Origin: Bacteroidota bacterium
GTDB taxonomy: Bacteria > Bacteroidota > Bacteroidia > Chitinophagales > Chitinophagaceae
DNA length: 64,000 nt
Assembly (NCBI GenBank): GCA_028876495.1
Contig: JAGWRO010000041.1
Span: forward strand, 1-64,000
Direction of reading: 5' to 3'
Positions 36,031 to 44,637 of this stretch are shown piece by piece. A program made the position numbers and the translations under genes. The notes below the pieces were generated by a model. That model was not told the DNA's origin. It saw only the letters and a list, made by a program, of their open reading frames with translations, and made no database searches. Every line of letters begins with the position of its first letter. The stretch's first letter is position 1.

Positions 36031-36214
36031 AAATTATTTGTTTAAAAAGGACAGGAGAAAATTTTCCTGTTACTCAGTTCACAATGTATCTCAAATTTTA
36101 TTCCTTAATTCCGGCAAAATAAAAATTGGAAGGAAAAGTTAGTTTACTGCCAACAAGTTTGCTAACTAAAATAAAATGTAGGAAATTTATTCAAATATTT
36201 TCAAAACAACTACC

Positions 36215-36490
36215 ATGGAAGAGGAATCAATTTGCGATCATATAAAAGCGATAAAAGAACTAAAACAGCCCGTGGACCTCGTTTGCGACGAATGTGTAAA
36301 AACCGGAAGCCATTGGGTTCATTTAAGAACGTGTCAAACCTGCGGCGCCACCTTGTGTTGTAATCAATCGCCGAACAAACACATGACACAACATTTTCAT
36401 CATACAAAACACCCGGTGGTAATTTCTGCCGAACCCGGTGAAAGATGGATGTGGTGTTATGAAGATGAAATCTTTGTGGAATACGACTAA
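36215..36490 (+). CDS. UBP-type zinc-finger protein
   Basis: 91 aa made almost entirely of a ZnF-UBP domain: Cys7/His9, Cys24/Cys27 (CDEC), Cys40/Cys43 (CQTC), Cys48 and the His56/60/63/66 group (HMTQHFHHTKH), plus the Trp78-Trp80 end. In eukaryotes the domain binds the free C-terminus of ubiquitin; bacterial solo copies are widespread and their ligand is unknown. Divergent from NDH-2. Confidence 0.9.
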   Translation: MEEESICDHIKAIKELKQPVDLVCDECVKTGSHWVHLRTCQTCGATLCCNQSPNKHMTQHFHHTKHPVVISAEPGERWMWCYEDEIFVEYD

Positions 36491-36493
36491 GCT

Positions 36494-37396
36494 TTAGTCT
36501 TCTAAAATCTTCCTGTCCCATTTAGCCAGATCCGCGCCTGCCGCATAGGTACTTTTCAAAAATTGCAATAAACTATTTTCGGGATCTGCGGATTGCTGAA
36601 CTGCAGCATAAGGCAAGATAAATTCGCCAAGAGTTTTGTTATAATAAGCCTCTTTCGGTTGAAGGATAGCTGTTTTATATCCTTCCGGCTCCGGGTACAA
36701 ATAACAATAAAACGCTGCTTCCGGAAAGGTTTCATTGCCTGTCCAAAATCCGCAACTACTTACTTCACGACAATAGGCTTCTTCAGCTACTTTATCCGGC
36801 AAACCCGGTACGCCACCCGGATGTTTCGGCGCTCTTCTGCCGGAAAAAAATGAAAGTGCCAGGTCAAAACTTCCCCAGAAAAAATGGATGGGACTGGCTT
36901 TGCCTTTAAAGCCACTTCTGAATTTCAAAAAAACTTTCTGCATTAAAATCAAAGCCTGGTGAAAAGCTTTTACATCTTCATCAACATAAGAAGCGTGAAT
37001 CGAATCTTCTTTAAAAGGAATAGGATTCGCAATTTCAACAGGTACCGGTTTTATTTTCAAATCGATGTTTAACTCAGCTAATAACACAAAAATTTTCTGA
37101 TAAAAATCCGCTACAGAAATATTATGTAAATCAAATTGACGAAACTCTCCCTTGCTTGTTGTGATCTTTAACTGATGTTCTATAAAATCAAAATCAATTT
37201 GAAACTGCTCATCTTTATAAGGCATCATTTGTGTAGTTAAACCATGTGTTGTAATGTGCAGTGTAATGTGCCACGAATGGTTAACCCATGGCAACGTGGC
37301 TAATTTTATTTTGCCCACAATTTGTGTCCACATGTGCAAAGTATCAAACGTCGATTGGCTCTTTTCGTAAGAAAGAACGGGCCATTGTTGTTGCAT
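36494..37396 (-). CDS. DUF5996 family protein
   Basis: 300 aa. The N-terminal segment (WPVLSYEKSQSTFDTLHMWTQIVGKI) and PWVNHSWHITLHIT motif, the FFWGSFDLALSFFSGRRAP core, and the late CGFWTGNETFPEAAFYCYLYPEPEG are typical of this uncharacterised family. Convergent with the zinc-finger gene, 3 bp apart. Ten base pairs downstream of the next upstream gene (esterase), so probably cotranscribed with it. Confidence 0.88.
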   Translation of the reverse strand: MQQQWPVLSYEKSQSTFDTLHMWTQIVGKIKLATLPWVNHSWHITLHITTHGLTTQMMPYKDEQFQIDFDFIEHQLKITTSKGEFRQFDLHNISVADFYQKIFVLLAELNIDLKIKPVPVEIANPIPFKEDSIHASYVDEDVKAFHQALILMQKVFLKFRSGFKGKASPIHFFWGSFDLALSFFSGRRAPKHPGGVPGLPDKVAEEAYCREVSSCGFWTGNETFPEAAFYCYLYPEPEGYKTAILQPKEAYYNKTLGEFILPYAAVQQSADPENSLLQFLKSTYAAGADLAKWDRKILED

Positions 37397-37406
37397 AATA
37401 TATTTT

Positions 37407-38039
37407 TTATTTAAAAATCAATTCATTCGCCATTGCAATTTCATCTTCTGAAATCGTGTGTCCCATGCCGTTATAAATCTTTTCGGTAACGTCAGCATGC
37501 ATACTTTTTAAAATTCCTGTCGTCTCCCTAACACGTTGTACCGGAACATGCGGGTCAGGATTGCTGCTGCCGATAAAAATCGGTGTTCCTTCAAAATTGC
37601 CTTTGTAATTTTCTGTATGAATTTTATCGCCGATCAAACCGCCGGTAAAAGCGACAACACCATCAAACTTTTGTGCATTCCTTGCAGCAAACTCCAAAGT
37701 AAGACATGCACCTTGAGAAAATCCGAGTAAACAAACATTTTCTGCAGAAATTCCTTCTGCCGTTATCTCATCCAATGTTTCTTTTATGAGATCTAAAGCA
37801 GACGAAAGCCACGGTTCGTTTTGAGAAACCGGGGCAATAAAAGAATAAGGATACCAACTATGATCTCTTGCCTGCGGCGCGAGCAAAGCATAATCTTTTA
37901 CATTTAAATATTTGCCGAGAGAAAGAATATCTTCAGCGCTACCGCCACGGCCGTGTATCATGATCAATACTTTTTCAGCTTCTTTTAAAGGAATGCCAGC
38001 ATTAATAATATTTTTTGTATGTATTTTATCAGTTGCCAT
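37407..38039 (-). CDS. Phospholipase/carboxylesterase-family hydrolase (MhqD-like)
   Basis: 210 aa alpha/beta hydrolase. Catalytic serine Ser108 in GFSQG, likely Asp162 (NPDPHVP) and His194 (GMGHT). The family includes MhqD, which accompanies ring-cleaving dioxygenases in quinone resistance in Bacillus; such a dioxygenase and related genes lie 5 kb away. Four bp after the GNAT gene. Confidence 0.88.
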   Translation of the reverse strand: MATDKIHTKNIINAGIPLKEAEKVLIMIHGRGGSAEDILSLGKYLNVKDYALLAPQARDHSWYPYSFIAPVSQNEPWLSSALDLIKETLDEITAEGISAENVCLLGFSQGACLTLEFAARNAQKFDGVVAFTGGLIGDKIHTENYKGNFEGTPIFIGSSNPDPHVPVQRVRETTGILKSMHADVTEKIYNGMGHTISEDEIAMANELIFK

Positions 38040-38042
38040 TTT

Positions 38043-38333
38043 TTATTTTTTAATGATGTCCGAATACTCTTCAGGATGGCGATTAAATTGTGCACGTACA
38101 AACGGACAAAGTGCCCTGACTTTTAAATTATTTTTCCTCGAATAGTCAACCATTTCACTCAAAAGTTTTTTTGCAATACCTTTTCCTTCCGCCTTCGGAA
38201 TTACTTCTGTATGAAATACCGTTAACTCATTCTCTAATATCCCGATTTCCATTTCCCCTAAAGTTTCGGCAGCTTCTTTTAACAAAAAATATCCTCGTCC
38301 ATTCTTGTTCAGGGCTAATTCTATTTTTTCCAT
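38043..38333 (-). CDS. Small GNAT-like acetyltransferase (YidJ/Yjdj type)
   Basis: 96 aa mini-GNAT with the acetyl-CoA loop EGKGIAKKLLSEMVDYSR (about 54-71) and CPFVRAQFNRHPEE ending. Proteins of this size have unknown acceptors. First gene of the GNAT-esterase-DUF5996 transcript. Confidence 0.85.
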   Translation of the reverse strand: MEKIELALNKNGRGYFLLKEAAETLGEMEIGILENELTVFHTEVIPKAEGKGIAKKLLSEMVDYSRKNNLKVRALCPFVRAQFNRHPEEYSDIIKK

Positions 38334-38526
38334 ACAGATGAAATTATTTTTATCAATAAATACCTAAAAAACAAGTGCTTTCAACTCCAGTTTAAAAAAG
38401 AAAAAATGTCCCTTCGAAATGACATTTTTTTCTCGTCCTCAGACAATTTTTCATTAACAAACCTAAATCATAAAACGGTATTTTTTTTGTGATTTTTCAA
38501 GTAAATTATCATTAACCAATAAAAAA

Positions 38527-38532
38527 AGGAGG
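38527..38532 (+). promoter_or_regulatory. Strong Shine-Dalgarno before hsp20
   Basis: AGGAGG five bases before the ATG at 38538. Most genes here have no such sequence, so it stands out and fixes the start. Confidence 0.7.
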
Positions 38533-38537
38533 ACATT

Positions 38538-38993
38538 ATGAATCTAATTAAAAGAAATGGAAATTCCATGAATCAATGGCCCCTGCTGTTCGACGATTTT
38601 TTTAACCGGGATTTTTTTGACTGGGGCCTCAGTAATTATTCTGACACTAGCACGTCTATTCCCAAGGTAAATGTAAAAGAAACAAAAGACAACTTTGAGG
38701 TGGAAGTGGCTGCCCCTGGTATGAACAAAAACGATTTTAAGATCCAGCTCGACGGAAATATGTTAAGTATTTCTTCAGAGAAAAGTAATGAGCGCGAAGA
38801 AAATAACGAAGACGAAAAATATTCACGCAGGGAATTCAGCTATCAGTCATTTCAAAGATCTTTTACCTTGCCGAAAGATGTGGTTGATGCAGACAAGATC
38901 GAAGCGAAGTATGAAAATGGTTTGCTTCACCTGGTAATTCCTAAAAAAGAAGAAGCTAAACAAAAACCGCCGAAGCAAATTCAGATTCACTAA
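38538..38993 (+). CDS. Hsp20-family small heat shock protein (second copy)
   Basis: 151 aa. Short aromatic head (WPLLFDDFFNRDFFDW), crystallin domain at about 40-135 (KVNVKETKDNFEVEVAAPG to KYENGLLHLVIPKKEE) and an IQI tail motif. Unlike its neighbours it has a consensus AGGAGG 5 bp from the start, suggesting high expression. Followed by a terminator. Chaperone of denaturing proteins in the cytosol. Confidence 0.94.
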   Translation: MNLIKRNGNSMNQWPLLFDDFFNRDFFDWGLSNYSDTSTSIPKVNVKETKDNFEVEVAAPGMNKNDFKIQLDGNMLSISSEKSNEREENNEDEKYSRREFSYQSFQRSFTLPKDVVDADKIEAKYENGLLHLVIPKKEEAKQKPPKQIQIH

Positions 38994-39005
38994 TTCGAAA
39001 ACTTT

Positions 39006-39030
39006 AAAACTGCCAAAAGGCAGTTTTTTT
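39006..39030 (+). terminator. Terminator of the second hsp20 gene
   Basis: AAAACTGCC AAAA GGCAGTTTT followed by T; the end of the convergent flavin-oxidoreductase gene at 39030 touches it, so it can serve both directions. Confidence 0.85.
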
Positions 39031-40064
39031 TATACTTTAATTTCTTTCCTGATAACAGGCACCACTTTCGTTCCAAATAATTCAATAGAATGCATAATTA
39101 ATTTATGCGGCACATTACCTACGCTTGCCTGAGCTAAAAAACGGGTATTGCCAAACAACTCATGTTCATATAAAATTTTATCAACCACTTCCTGCACACT
39201 TCCTACCATTAACGCTCCTTTTGGTGAGCGTAAATATTCATATTGCTCTCTTGAAAGTGGCGGCCATCCTCTTTCACGTCCGATCCTGCTCATCACTTCT
39301 GCATAGTGTGGATAAAATTCATCAGCAGCCTGATGCGAATTTTCGGAAACATAAAAATGATTGTTTACGCCAAGTTGAAGTTGCGATAAATCCTTTCCTG
39401 TTTTTGCAAATGTTTCTTTATACAAATTAATAAAAGGAACAAACTGTTCAGGCCTTCCACCAATAATAGCCAACATCAAAGGAAGGCCCAAAGTAGCAGC
39501 TCTCACTGCGGAAACTGGCGTACCGCCTGCAGCAATCCAAACCGGAATTGATTTCTGATAAGGGCGAGGATAAACTCCCAGATTATTTATCGAAGCGCGA
39601 TGTTTTCCCTGCCACGAAACTTTTGTGCTTTTATTCAAATTGAGAAGAAGATCCAGTTTTTCGGTAAAGAGTTCATCATAATCCTGAAGATCATATCCAA
39701 ACAAAGGAAAAGATTCGATAAAAGAACCACGGCCCGCCATAATTTCTGCTCGGCCACCGGACAAAAGATCGACGGTGGAAAAATTTTGAAACACACGAAC
39801 CGGATCATCTGAACTAAGCACCGTTACAGCGCTTGTAAGTTTTATATTTTTTGTAATTGCTGCTGCCGCTCCCAGAATTACCTCGGGTGAAGAAACTGCA
39901 TAATCAGGGCGATGATGTTCACCTAAACCAAAAACATCAAGTCCCAGTTCATCGGCAAGCTTTATTTCTTCCATCAAATCCTTCAGCCGCTGGTGCGCGC
40001 TTATTCCGTTGCCTGAAAGGCTTTCCGGTTGCATGTCTGCAAATGACATAAGACCTAACTCCAT
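39030..40064 (-). CDS. LLM-class (luciferase-like) flavin-dependent oxidoreductase
   Basis: 344 aa TIM-barrel bacterial-luciferase-like monooxygenase. FGLGEHHRPDYAVSSPEVILGAAA (about 45-68), the GGRAEIMAGRGSF segment around 99-111, and a C-terminal GTKVVPVIRKE are typical. Uses FMNH2 or F420-like cofactors; substrate unknown. It heads toward the detoxification cluster but has its own spacing of 41 bp from the pirin gene. Confidence 0.86.
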   Translation of the reverse strand: MELGLMSFADMQPESLSGNGISAHQRLKDLMEEIKLADELGLDVFGLGEHHRPDYAVSSPEVILGAAAAITKNIKLTSAVTVLSSDDPVRVFQNFSTVDLLSGGRAEIMAGRGSFIESFPLFGYDLQDYDELFTEKLDLLLNLNKSTKVSWQGKHRASINNLGVYPRPYQKSIPVWIAAGGTPVSAVRAATLGLPLMLAIIGGRPEQFVPFINLYKETFAKTGKDLSQLQLGVNNHFYVSENSHQAADEFYPHYAEVMSRIGRERGWPPLSREQYEYLRSPKGALMVGSVQEVVDKILYEHELFGNTRFLAQASVGNVPHKLIMHSIELFGTKVVPVIRKEIKV

Positions 40065-40105
40065 TTTATTGCAAATTAAAATTGTGAATATTTATTGGTT
40101 TACTG

Positions 40106-40963
40106 TTATTCTTCAAGCCAGTTACCGAATTTCCCCGTACGGTAATCATGATAAGCCTGTCTTATTTCTTCTGAAGAATTCATTACAAAAGGTCCTTGCG
40201 CCACAATAGGTTCGTCGAACGGAAGCGCATGCCCAAGCAAAACGATACTTTCTTCCTGCGCTTCAATTTCAATTTCATTTCCATCATTATTGAATTCCAC
40301 CAACTGGTGTATTTCAGCTTTACTTCCGTTTACTTTCACCTTTCCCTTTATCACATAAAAGAAAATATTTCTTTCTGCGTCTATGCTTATACGGTATATA
40401 CCACCGGTTTTAAAATCAATGGTGGCCAATTGAATATCAACCAAAGGATGAAACGCGCCTTTTTTTCCTTCCCAATCGCCGGAAACTGCGTGTATAATAA
40501 CTTTTCCATTATCGCAAATAATTTCAGGAATATCTTTTTCCTGCAAACCTATATACTTTGGTTCGGTCATTTTTAGTCTTGCAGGAAGATTCACCCAAAG
40601 TTGCAAAAGCTCCAGTTCACCTCCATTCTTTTTAAATTCTTCGGAAGAAATTTCAGAATGTATCAATCCGCGTCCTGCCGTCATCCATTGCACACCACCA
40701 GCTTTAATTACACTTTCAGAACCACCACTGTCTTTATGTGTCAGGTCGCCATGAACAATAAAAGTAACAGTTTCAAATCCGCGATGAGGGTGCGGCCCGA
40801 AAGGCAAACCGTAATTGTTTTCTGGATAAACCTGGTATCCGTGGTGATTTAAAAATATAAACGGATCAATATGATCAATTGAGTTGGTTGGAAGCGCACG
40901 AAATGTGATAAGATCACCAACCGGCTCGTTCACCGCTTCATCAATTTTTTTTATAGTTCGCAT
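40106..40963 (-). CDS. Pirin family protein (quercetinase-like bicupin)
   Basis: 285 aa bicupin. The metal motif PHPHRGFETVTF with His58 and His60 and the following GLIHSE histidine are intact. Bacterial pirins act as quercetin 2,3-dioxygenases or redox sensors. Frequently near FMN reductases and ring-cleaving dioxygenases, as here. Confidence 0.92.
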   Translation of the reverse strand: MRTIKKIDEAVNEPVGDLITFRALPTNSIDHIDPFIFLNHHGYQVYPENNYGLPFGPHPHRGFETVTFIVHGDLTHKDSGGSESVIKAGGVQWMTAGRGLIHSEISSEEFKKNGGELELLQLWVNLPARLKMTEPKYIGLQEKDIPEIICDNGKVIIHAVSGDWEGKKGAFHPLVDIQLATIDFKTGGIYRISIDAERNIFFYVIKGKVKVNGSKAEIHQLVEFNNDGNEIEIEAQEESIVLLGHALPFDEPIVAQGPFVMNSSEEIRQAYHDYRTGKFGNWLEE

Positions 40964-40992
40964 ATTTCAAATTATTTCGGAAAAGAAAATTT

Positions 40993-41565
40993 TTAGTCAT
41001 GATCTTCTTTGATCGCTTTCAATCCTTTTGCCCAACGAACGAGTTGTTTCAACATATTTTTCGCTGCTTTTTCAGATACCTCGTTAACCACAAATTCATT
41101 TTGATCATTAAGATTTTGCTGAAAAAAAGGAAAGTTGACGGACTCAGTCAATGGAACCATTCTGAAGGTTGAAAGGTCAGCCTTTAAAGCATTCGCCGCT
41201 CTTGTTCCCGCTGAGACACCACCATAACTCACAATAGCCGCCGGTTTATAATTCCATTCCTGCGAAAGATATTCCAGCGCGTTTCTTAACGGCGCAGGGT
41301 AATTATAATCGTATTCGGCAGTAACAAAAATAAATGCATCTGCTTCCTCAATCTTTGCACTCCACCATTTCGTGTGTTCATGTTTATATTGCTTCATCAC
41401 AGGATGATTCGGTTCATCCATCATTGGCAATTTAATCTCCCCCAAATCCAGTAATTCCACGTTAAAATTTCCGTTTTCTTTTGCTAATTCCGCAATCCAA
41501 TTTGCTACCAGCGGCCCTTTCCGTCCCGGCCTCACTGTTGAAGAAATTATTTTTAAATTATACAT
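40993..41565 (-). CDS. NADPH-dependent FMN reductase family protein
   Basis: 190 aa flavodoxin-fold reductase. FMN phosphate loop SSTVRPGRKGP at 8-18, AEYDYNYPAPLRNALE around 99-114, and SYGGVSAGTRAAN at about 128-140. Reduces FMN or quinones/azo compounds with NADPH. 29 bp before pirin, same strand; likely one transcript. The region upstream is a 22-bp tandem repeat. Confidence 0.9.
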   Translation of the reverse strand: MYNLKIISSTVRPGRKGPLVANWIAELAKENGNFNVELLDLGEIKLPMMDEPNHPVMKQYKHEHTKWWSAKIEEADAFIFVTAEYDYNYPAPLRNALEYLSQEWNYKPAAIVSYGGVSAGTRAANALKADLSTFRMVPLTESVNFPFFQQNLNDQNEFVVNEVSEKAAKNMLKQLVRWAKGLKAIKEDHD

Positions 41566-41568
41566 CCA

Positions 41569-41612
41569 TCTTTAAGTTTATTTATTAAAATCTTTAAGTT
41601 TATTTATTAAAA
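41569..41612. repeat. 22-bp perfect tandem duplication
   Basis: Two head-to-tail copies (41569-41590 and 41591-41612) of a unit starting TCTTTAAGTTTATTTATT. They lie just upstream of the FMN reductase start codon, so copy number may affect its promoter. Confidence 0.8.
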
Positions 41613-41632
41613 TTATTAAGCATTCAGCCTTT

Positions 41633-41675
41633 ACTTTTGCCCATTGCCTTTTGCCTTTTGCCTTTTGCCCATTGC
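41633..41675. repeat. Short cttttgc/cccattgc tandem repeats
   Basis: Runs of CTTTTGC interleaved with CCATTGC immediately after the dioxygenase stop codon. Low-complexity intergenic repeat; similar family to the cattcag runs near 54780. Confidence 0.7.
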
Positions 41676-41680
41676 CTTCA

Positions 41681-42517
41681 CTATCCCCCAATCAAAACCG
41701 ACGTCATCGTAAGCGAACCTGCAATTGCTTTATCATTGAAAAAAGAAATGTTGTCTTTACTTCCTTTCAATCCCAAAGAATACAACAACGGCAAATAATG
41801 TTCGGGTGTCGGAATGGCCAGTCGGCTTTCTGCTCCCAGGCTTTCATAATTGATTAACGGTTTGAAGTCACCGTCACTAATAAGTTGCTTGAATCGATCA
41901 TTCATCTGTAAAGCCCAGTCGTATCCGTAGCCCGGCTCATTTATTTTTGCCCATGATACCATCCGCAAGTTGTGGACCATATTCCCGCTTCCCATAATTA
42001 ATACACCTTTCTTCCTCAATTCATACAATTCTTTAGCCAAATCAAAATGGTATTGCGGCTCCCTTGTGTAATCGATACTTAATTGCACAACAGGAATTTT
42101 CGCATCAGGATACATCCGCCTTACAACGGTCCACGCACCATGATCCAATCCCCAGTCATGATCTAATTCCACCTTCGCAGAATGCAGCAATGAAGCGGTT
42201 TCCTTTGCCAGCACGGGATTGCCGGGAGCCGGATATTGCACATCAAATAAAGCCTGTGGAAATCCACCAAAATCGTGGATTGTTTCAGGAAAATCCATTG
42301 CAGTTACACGTGTCCCTTTCGTGAACCAATGTGCCGAAACGACCAGTACGGCTGCCGGAACCGGAATTTCTTTTGCCATTTGTGACCATCTTTGGCTAAA
42401 CTCATTGTCCTCAATTCCATTCATCGGAGAACCATGCCCTATAAACAGAACTGGCATCAGTTGATCCTGTTCTTTAAGGTCATCGGTAAACTTATTGAAT
42501 GCTGACAAACTTGTCAT
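41681..42517 (-). CDS. 4,5-DOPA-extradiol-dioxygenase-like protein (YgiD/LigB type)
   Basis: 278 aa class III extradiol dioxygenase. Metal histidine His28 in FIGHGSPMN, SAHWFTKG around 70-77, DHGAWTVVRRMYP about 144-156 and the NMVHNLR histidine near 197 are all present. Opens catecholic rings; in plants and E. coli YgiD it acts on DOPA. In this neighbourhood it may remove catechols and quinols. Confidence 0.92.
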   Translation of the reverse strand: MTSLSAFNKFTDDLKEQDQLMPVLFIGHGSPMNGIEDNEFSQRWSQMAKEIPVPAAVLVVSAHWFTKGTRVTAMDFPETIHDFGGFPQALFDVQYPAPGNPVLAKETASLLHSAKVELDHDWGLDHGAWTVVRRMYPDAKIPVVQLSIDYTREPQYHFDLAKELYELRKKGVLIMGSGNMVHNLRMVSWAKINEPGYGYDWALQMNDRFKQLISDGDFKPLINYESLGAESRLAIPTPEHYLPLLYSLGLKGSKDNISFFNDKAIAGSLTMTSVLIGG

Positions 42518-42560
42518 TTTTACTCCTTTTTTTTATTATAACGGTTATGATTATACGATT

Positions 42561-43496
42561 TTAATCGAGTTGCGGCAACACCTTTTCAATTTCTTTTCTC
42601 GCTGGCTCATATTGCTTAGGCAATTTCAAATGAGTTCCCAACTCGCTCAATGGCTCATCTTTGTCGAAACCCGGATTTTCTGTAGCCAGTTCAAATAAAA
42701 CGCCCCCCGGTTCCCTGAAATAAAGAGAGAAAAAATAATCACGATCAATTTTCGGCGTAATATCCAGGCCTTTACTCAAAACTTTCTCACGATACTCCAT
42801 TAGAATATTATCGTCCTTAACCCTGAAAGCCACGTGGTGATTCGTTCCTGCGGAATTTATGCCTCTGCCTAAACCCGGCGCTTCAATGATGTCGACAATG
42901 CCCGCGTTATCTATTGCATCAGTAATAAAACGATACCGATTTCCTTCGTGCTTTAATAATTTATAACCTAAAATATCAGTAAGCACTTTTGCTGTAGGCT
43001 CTACTTTATTCAAAGTCAGGGTTACGCTGTGAAATCCTTTTGTAGCATGTGCGCTTTTTATTTCATCCGATTCCCATGGTTTTCTTTTGTCTTCGTTTTC
43101 GCTTGCAATAAAATCAAGTTGCAATCCATCCGGATCCTGGAAGTGAAGATATTTTTCTCCGAAACGCTCTCCTATTTCATCTTGCTTTACATTGAATCTT
43201 TTAAAACGTTCTTTCCAAAACTCAAGGCTATCAACAGGAACAGAATAGCCTATCCCTGTTGCCATGCCTGCACCATTTTGTCCGCGCCTAACGCCTGCCC
43301 ACGGGAAAAATGTAAGAATACTTCCCGGGGTTCCCTTTTCGTCGCCGAAATAAAAGTGATAAGTACCGGGGTCATCAAAATTCACCGTCTTCTTCACAAA
43401 CCTTTGTCCGAGCACTTTTGTATAAAAATCCAGATTTTGTTTTGCATTACCGGCTATCGCCGTAATATGATGCAACCCTAAAATTCTATTTTCCAT
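42561..43496 (-). CDS. VOC-family ring-cleaving dioxygenase (MhqO/MhqA/PcpA-like)
   Basis: 311 aa from ATG 43496 (MENRILGLHHITAI). Two vicinal-oxygen-chelate modules; His in LHHITAI, the FHSVTLTL strand of the second module and a glutamate in REPGGVLFELAT. Homologues cleave hydroquinones and are induced by quinone stress. The longer frame to 43550 runs through the palindrome at 43516-43548 and is unlikely. Confidence 0.92.
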   Translation of the reverse strand: MENRILGLHHITAIAGNAKQNLDFYTKVLGQRFVKKTVNFDDPGTYHFYFGDEKGTPGSILTFFPWAGVRRGQNGAGMATGIGYSVPVDSLEFWKERFKRFNVKQDEIGERFGEKYLHFQDPDGLQLDFIASENEDKRKPWESDEIKSAHATKGFHSVTLTLNKVEPTAKVLTDILGYKLLKHEGNRYRFITDAIDNAGIVDIIEAPGLGRGINSAGTNHHVAFRVKDDNILMEYREKVLSKGLDITPKIDRDYFFSLYFREPGGVLFELATENPGFDKDEPLSELGTHLKLPKQYEPARKEIEKVLPQLD

Positions 43497-43515
43497 TTTT
43501 AATTTTTTTAAATAT

Positions 43516-43548
43516 GAAGTTACCATGTTCAGTGAACATGATAACTTC
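43516..43548. promoter_or_regulatory. 33-bp near-perfect palindrome between yceI and the ring-cleaving dioxygenase gene
   Basis: Arms GAAGTTA-C-CATGTTCA and TGAACATG-A-TAACTTC around a central G at 43532; only one symmetric position mismatches. Twenty bp before the dioxygenase start. No T run follows on either strand, so it is not a standard terminator. Operator or mRNA-processing hairpin are the options. Confidence 0.65.
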
Positions 43549-43566
43549 ACTGGTTGTAGCCTTCCT

Positions 43567-44124
43567 TTATGCAGCTTCCTGTTCTTTTTGTTGCTGTTGC
43601 TTTACCAACTGTATTTCGGCGTTAATCTTAATATCGTCGCTTACTACCACATTTCCTGCTTCTGTAACTGCATTCCAGGTTAAGCCAAATTCTTTGCGGC
43701 TTATTTTTCCGGTAACGGTAAAACCAGCTTTTGTTTGTCCATAAGGGTCTACTACAATTCCTCCAAAATCTACGTTCAGAACAACAGGCTTTGTAGTTCC
43801 CGCCATGGTTAAGTTGCCATAAAGCTTTCCTTCGTTTCCATTAGCCTCATATTTTGTGCCTGAAAATTTAATTTGAGGATGTTCTTCTGCTTTGAAGAAA
43901 TCAGCAGATTTCAAATGTGCATCACGTTGTTCGTTGTTGGTATCGATTGAATCGACATCTGCTGTGAATTCAATTTTTTTAGCGGTATTAAAATCGTTGG
44001 TTTCTGTTTCACCTTCAAGGTTAAATTTTTTGAACTGCCCGGTTACGGTAGAGATCATTAAATGTTTTACTTTAAAAGTAATTTCACTGTGTGTCGGATC
44101 GAGATTCCATTTTGTTGTTGACAT
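43567..44124 (-). CDS. YceI family protein
   Basis: 185 aa lipocalin-like fold binding polyisoprenoid or fatty acyl chains. WNLDPTHSEITFKVKHLMISTVTGQFKKF at the start, then FTADVDSIDTNNEQRDAHLKSADFF are family hallmarks. No signal peptide, so this is a cytoplasmic variant, as usual near DoxX. The C-terminus is Gln/Glu-rich. Thirty bp after doxX on the same strand. Confidence 0.93.
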   Translation of the reverse strand: MSTTKWNLDPTHSEITFKVKHLMISTVTGQFKKFNLEGETETNDFNTAKKIEFTADVDSIDTNNEQRDAHLKSADFFKAEEHPQIKFSGTKYEANGNEGKLYGNLTMAGTTKPVVLNVDFGGIVVDPYGQTKAGFTVTGKISRKEFGLTWNAVTEAGNVVVSDDIKINAEIQLVKQQQQKEQEAA

Positions 44125-44154
44125 GATTTTTTAATTTTTGTTTTGTTTTAAAAT

Positions 44155-44637
44155 TTATTTTGATTGTGTTTTAACTGCGTAATTATTCTTTATTTTCTTT
44201 TGAATTGCCGCATCTATACTGGCTTTACCTCCTCCTAAAATCAAACTGATAATTGCCAGGCCGAATAACAGGATAAAAAATTCCCATCCTTCACCTTTAT
44301 TCGGTTGCATCCCCCAGTTCATAAAAAACCCATTAGCGGCATGAACGGTAATAACTACTCCTGCGTACAATCCGGTAAATCCAATGGCGGCAATCCTTGT
44401 TAAGAAGCCAAATATGAGGAACAGTGATCCGAAAAATTCGATAAGGATAACCAGCAAGCCAATCACATATGGCAAATGCATTGTACCGGTTAAAAAGCCC
44501 ATTGTACCATTAAATCCATATCCACCAAATATTCCCAGCAGCTTTTGTGCGCCATGAGGAAAAATGGTGAAACCTAGGGCCAGCCTGGAAATCAATGCGG
44601 GCCAGTTGTTAGAATCTGTTGCGATTAACTTGTTCAT
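44155..44637 (-). CDS. DoxX family membrane protein
   Basis: 160 aa with four hydrophobic segments (about 13-32, 55-80, 83-103 and 120-140) and the LALGFTIFPHGAQKLLG start typical of DoxX. DoxX proteins occur in thiosulfate/quinone reductase complexes and in detoxification operons. ATG overlaps the stop of the upstream Rossmann gene by 4 nt, so the two are coupled. Confidence 0.92.
   Translation of the reverse strand: MNKLIATDSNNWPALISRLALGFTIFPHGAQKLLGIFGGYGFNGTMGFLTGTMHLPYVIGLLVILIEFFGSLFLIFGFLTRIAAIGFTGLYAGVVITVHAANGFFMNWGMQPNKGEGWEFFILLFGLAIISLILGGGKASIDAAIQKKIKNNYAVKTQSK

Noticed and set aside
36051-36070. ACAGGA...TCCTGT dyad between NDH-2 and the zinc-finger gene
   Set aside because: Only six-base arms in an AT-rich spacer; could arise by chance, so not called as an operator.
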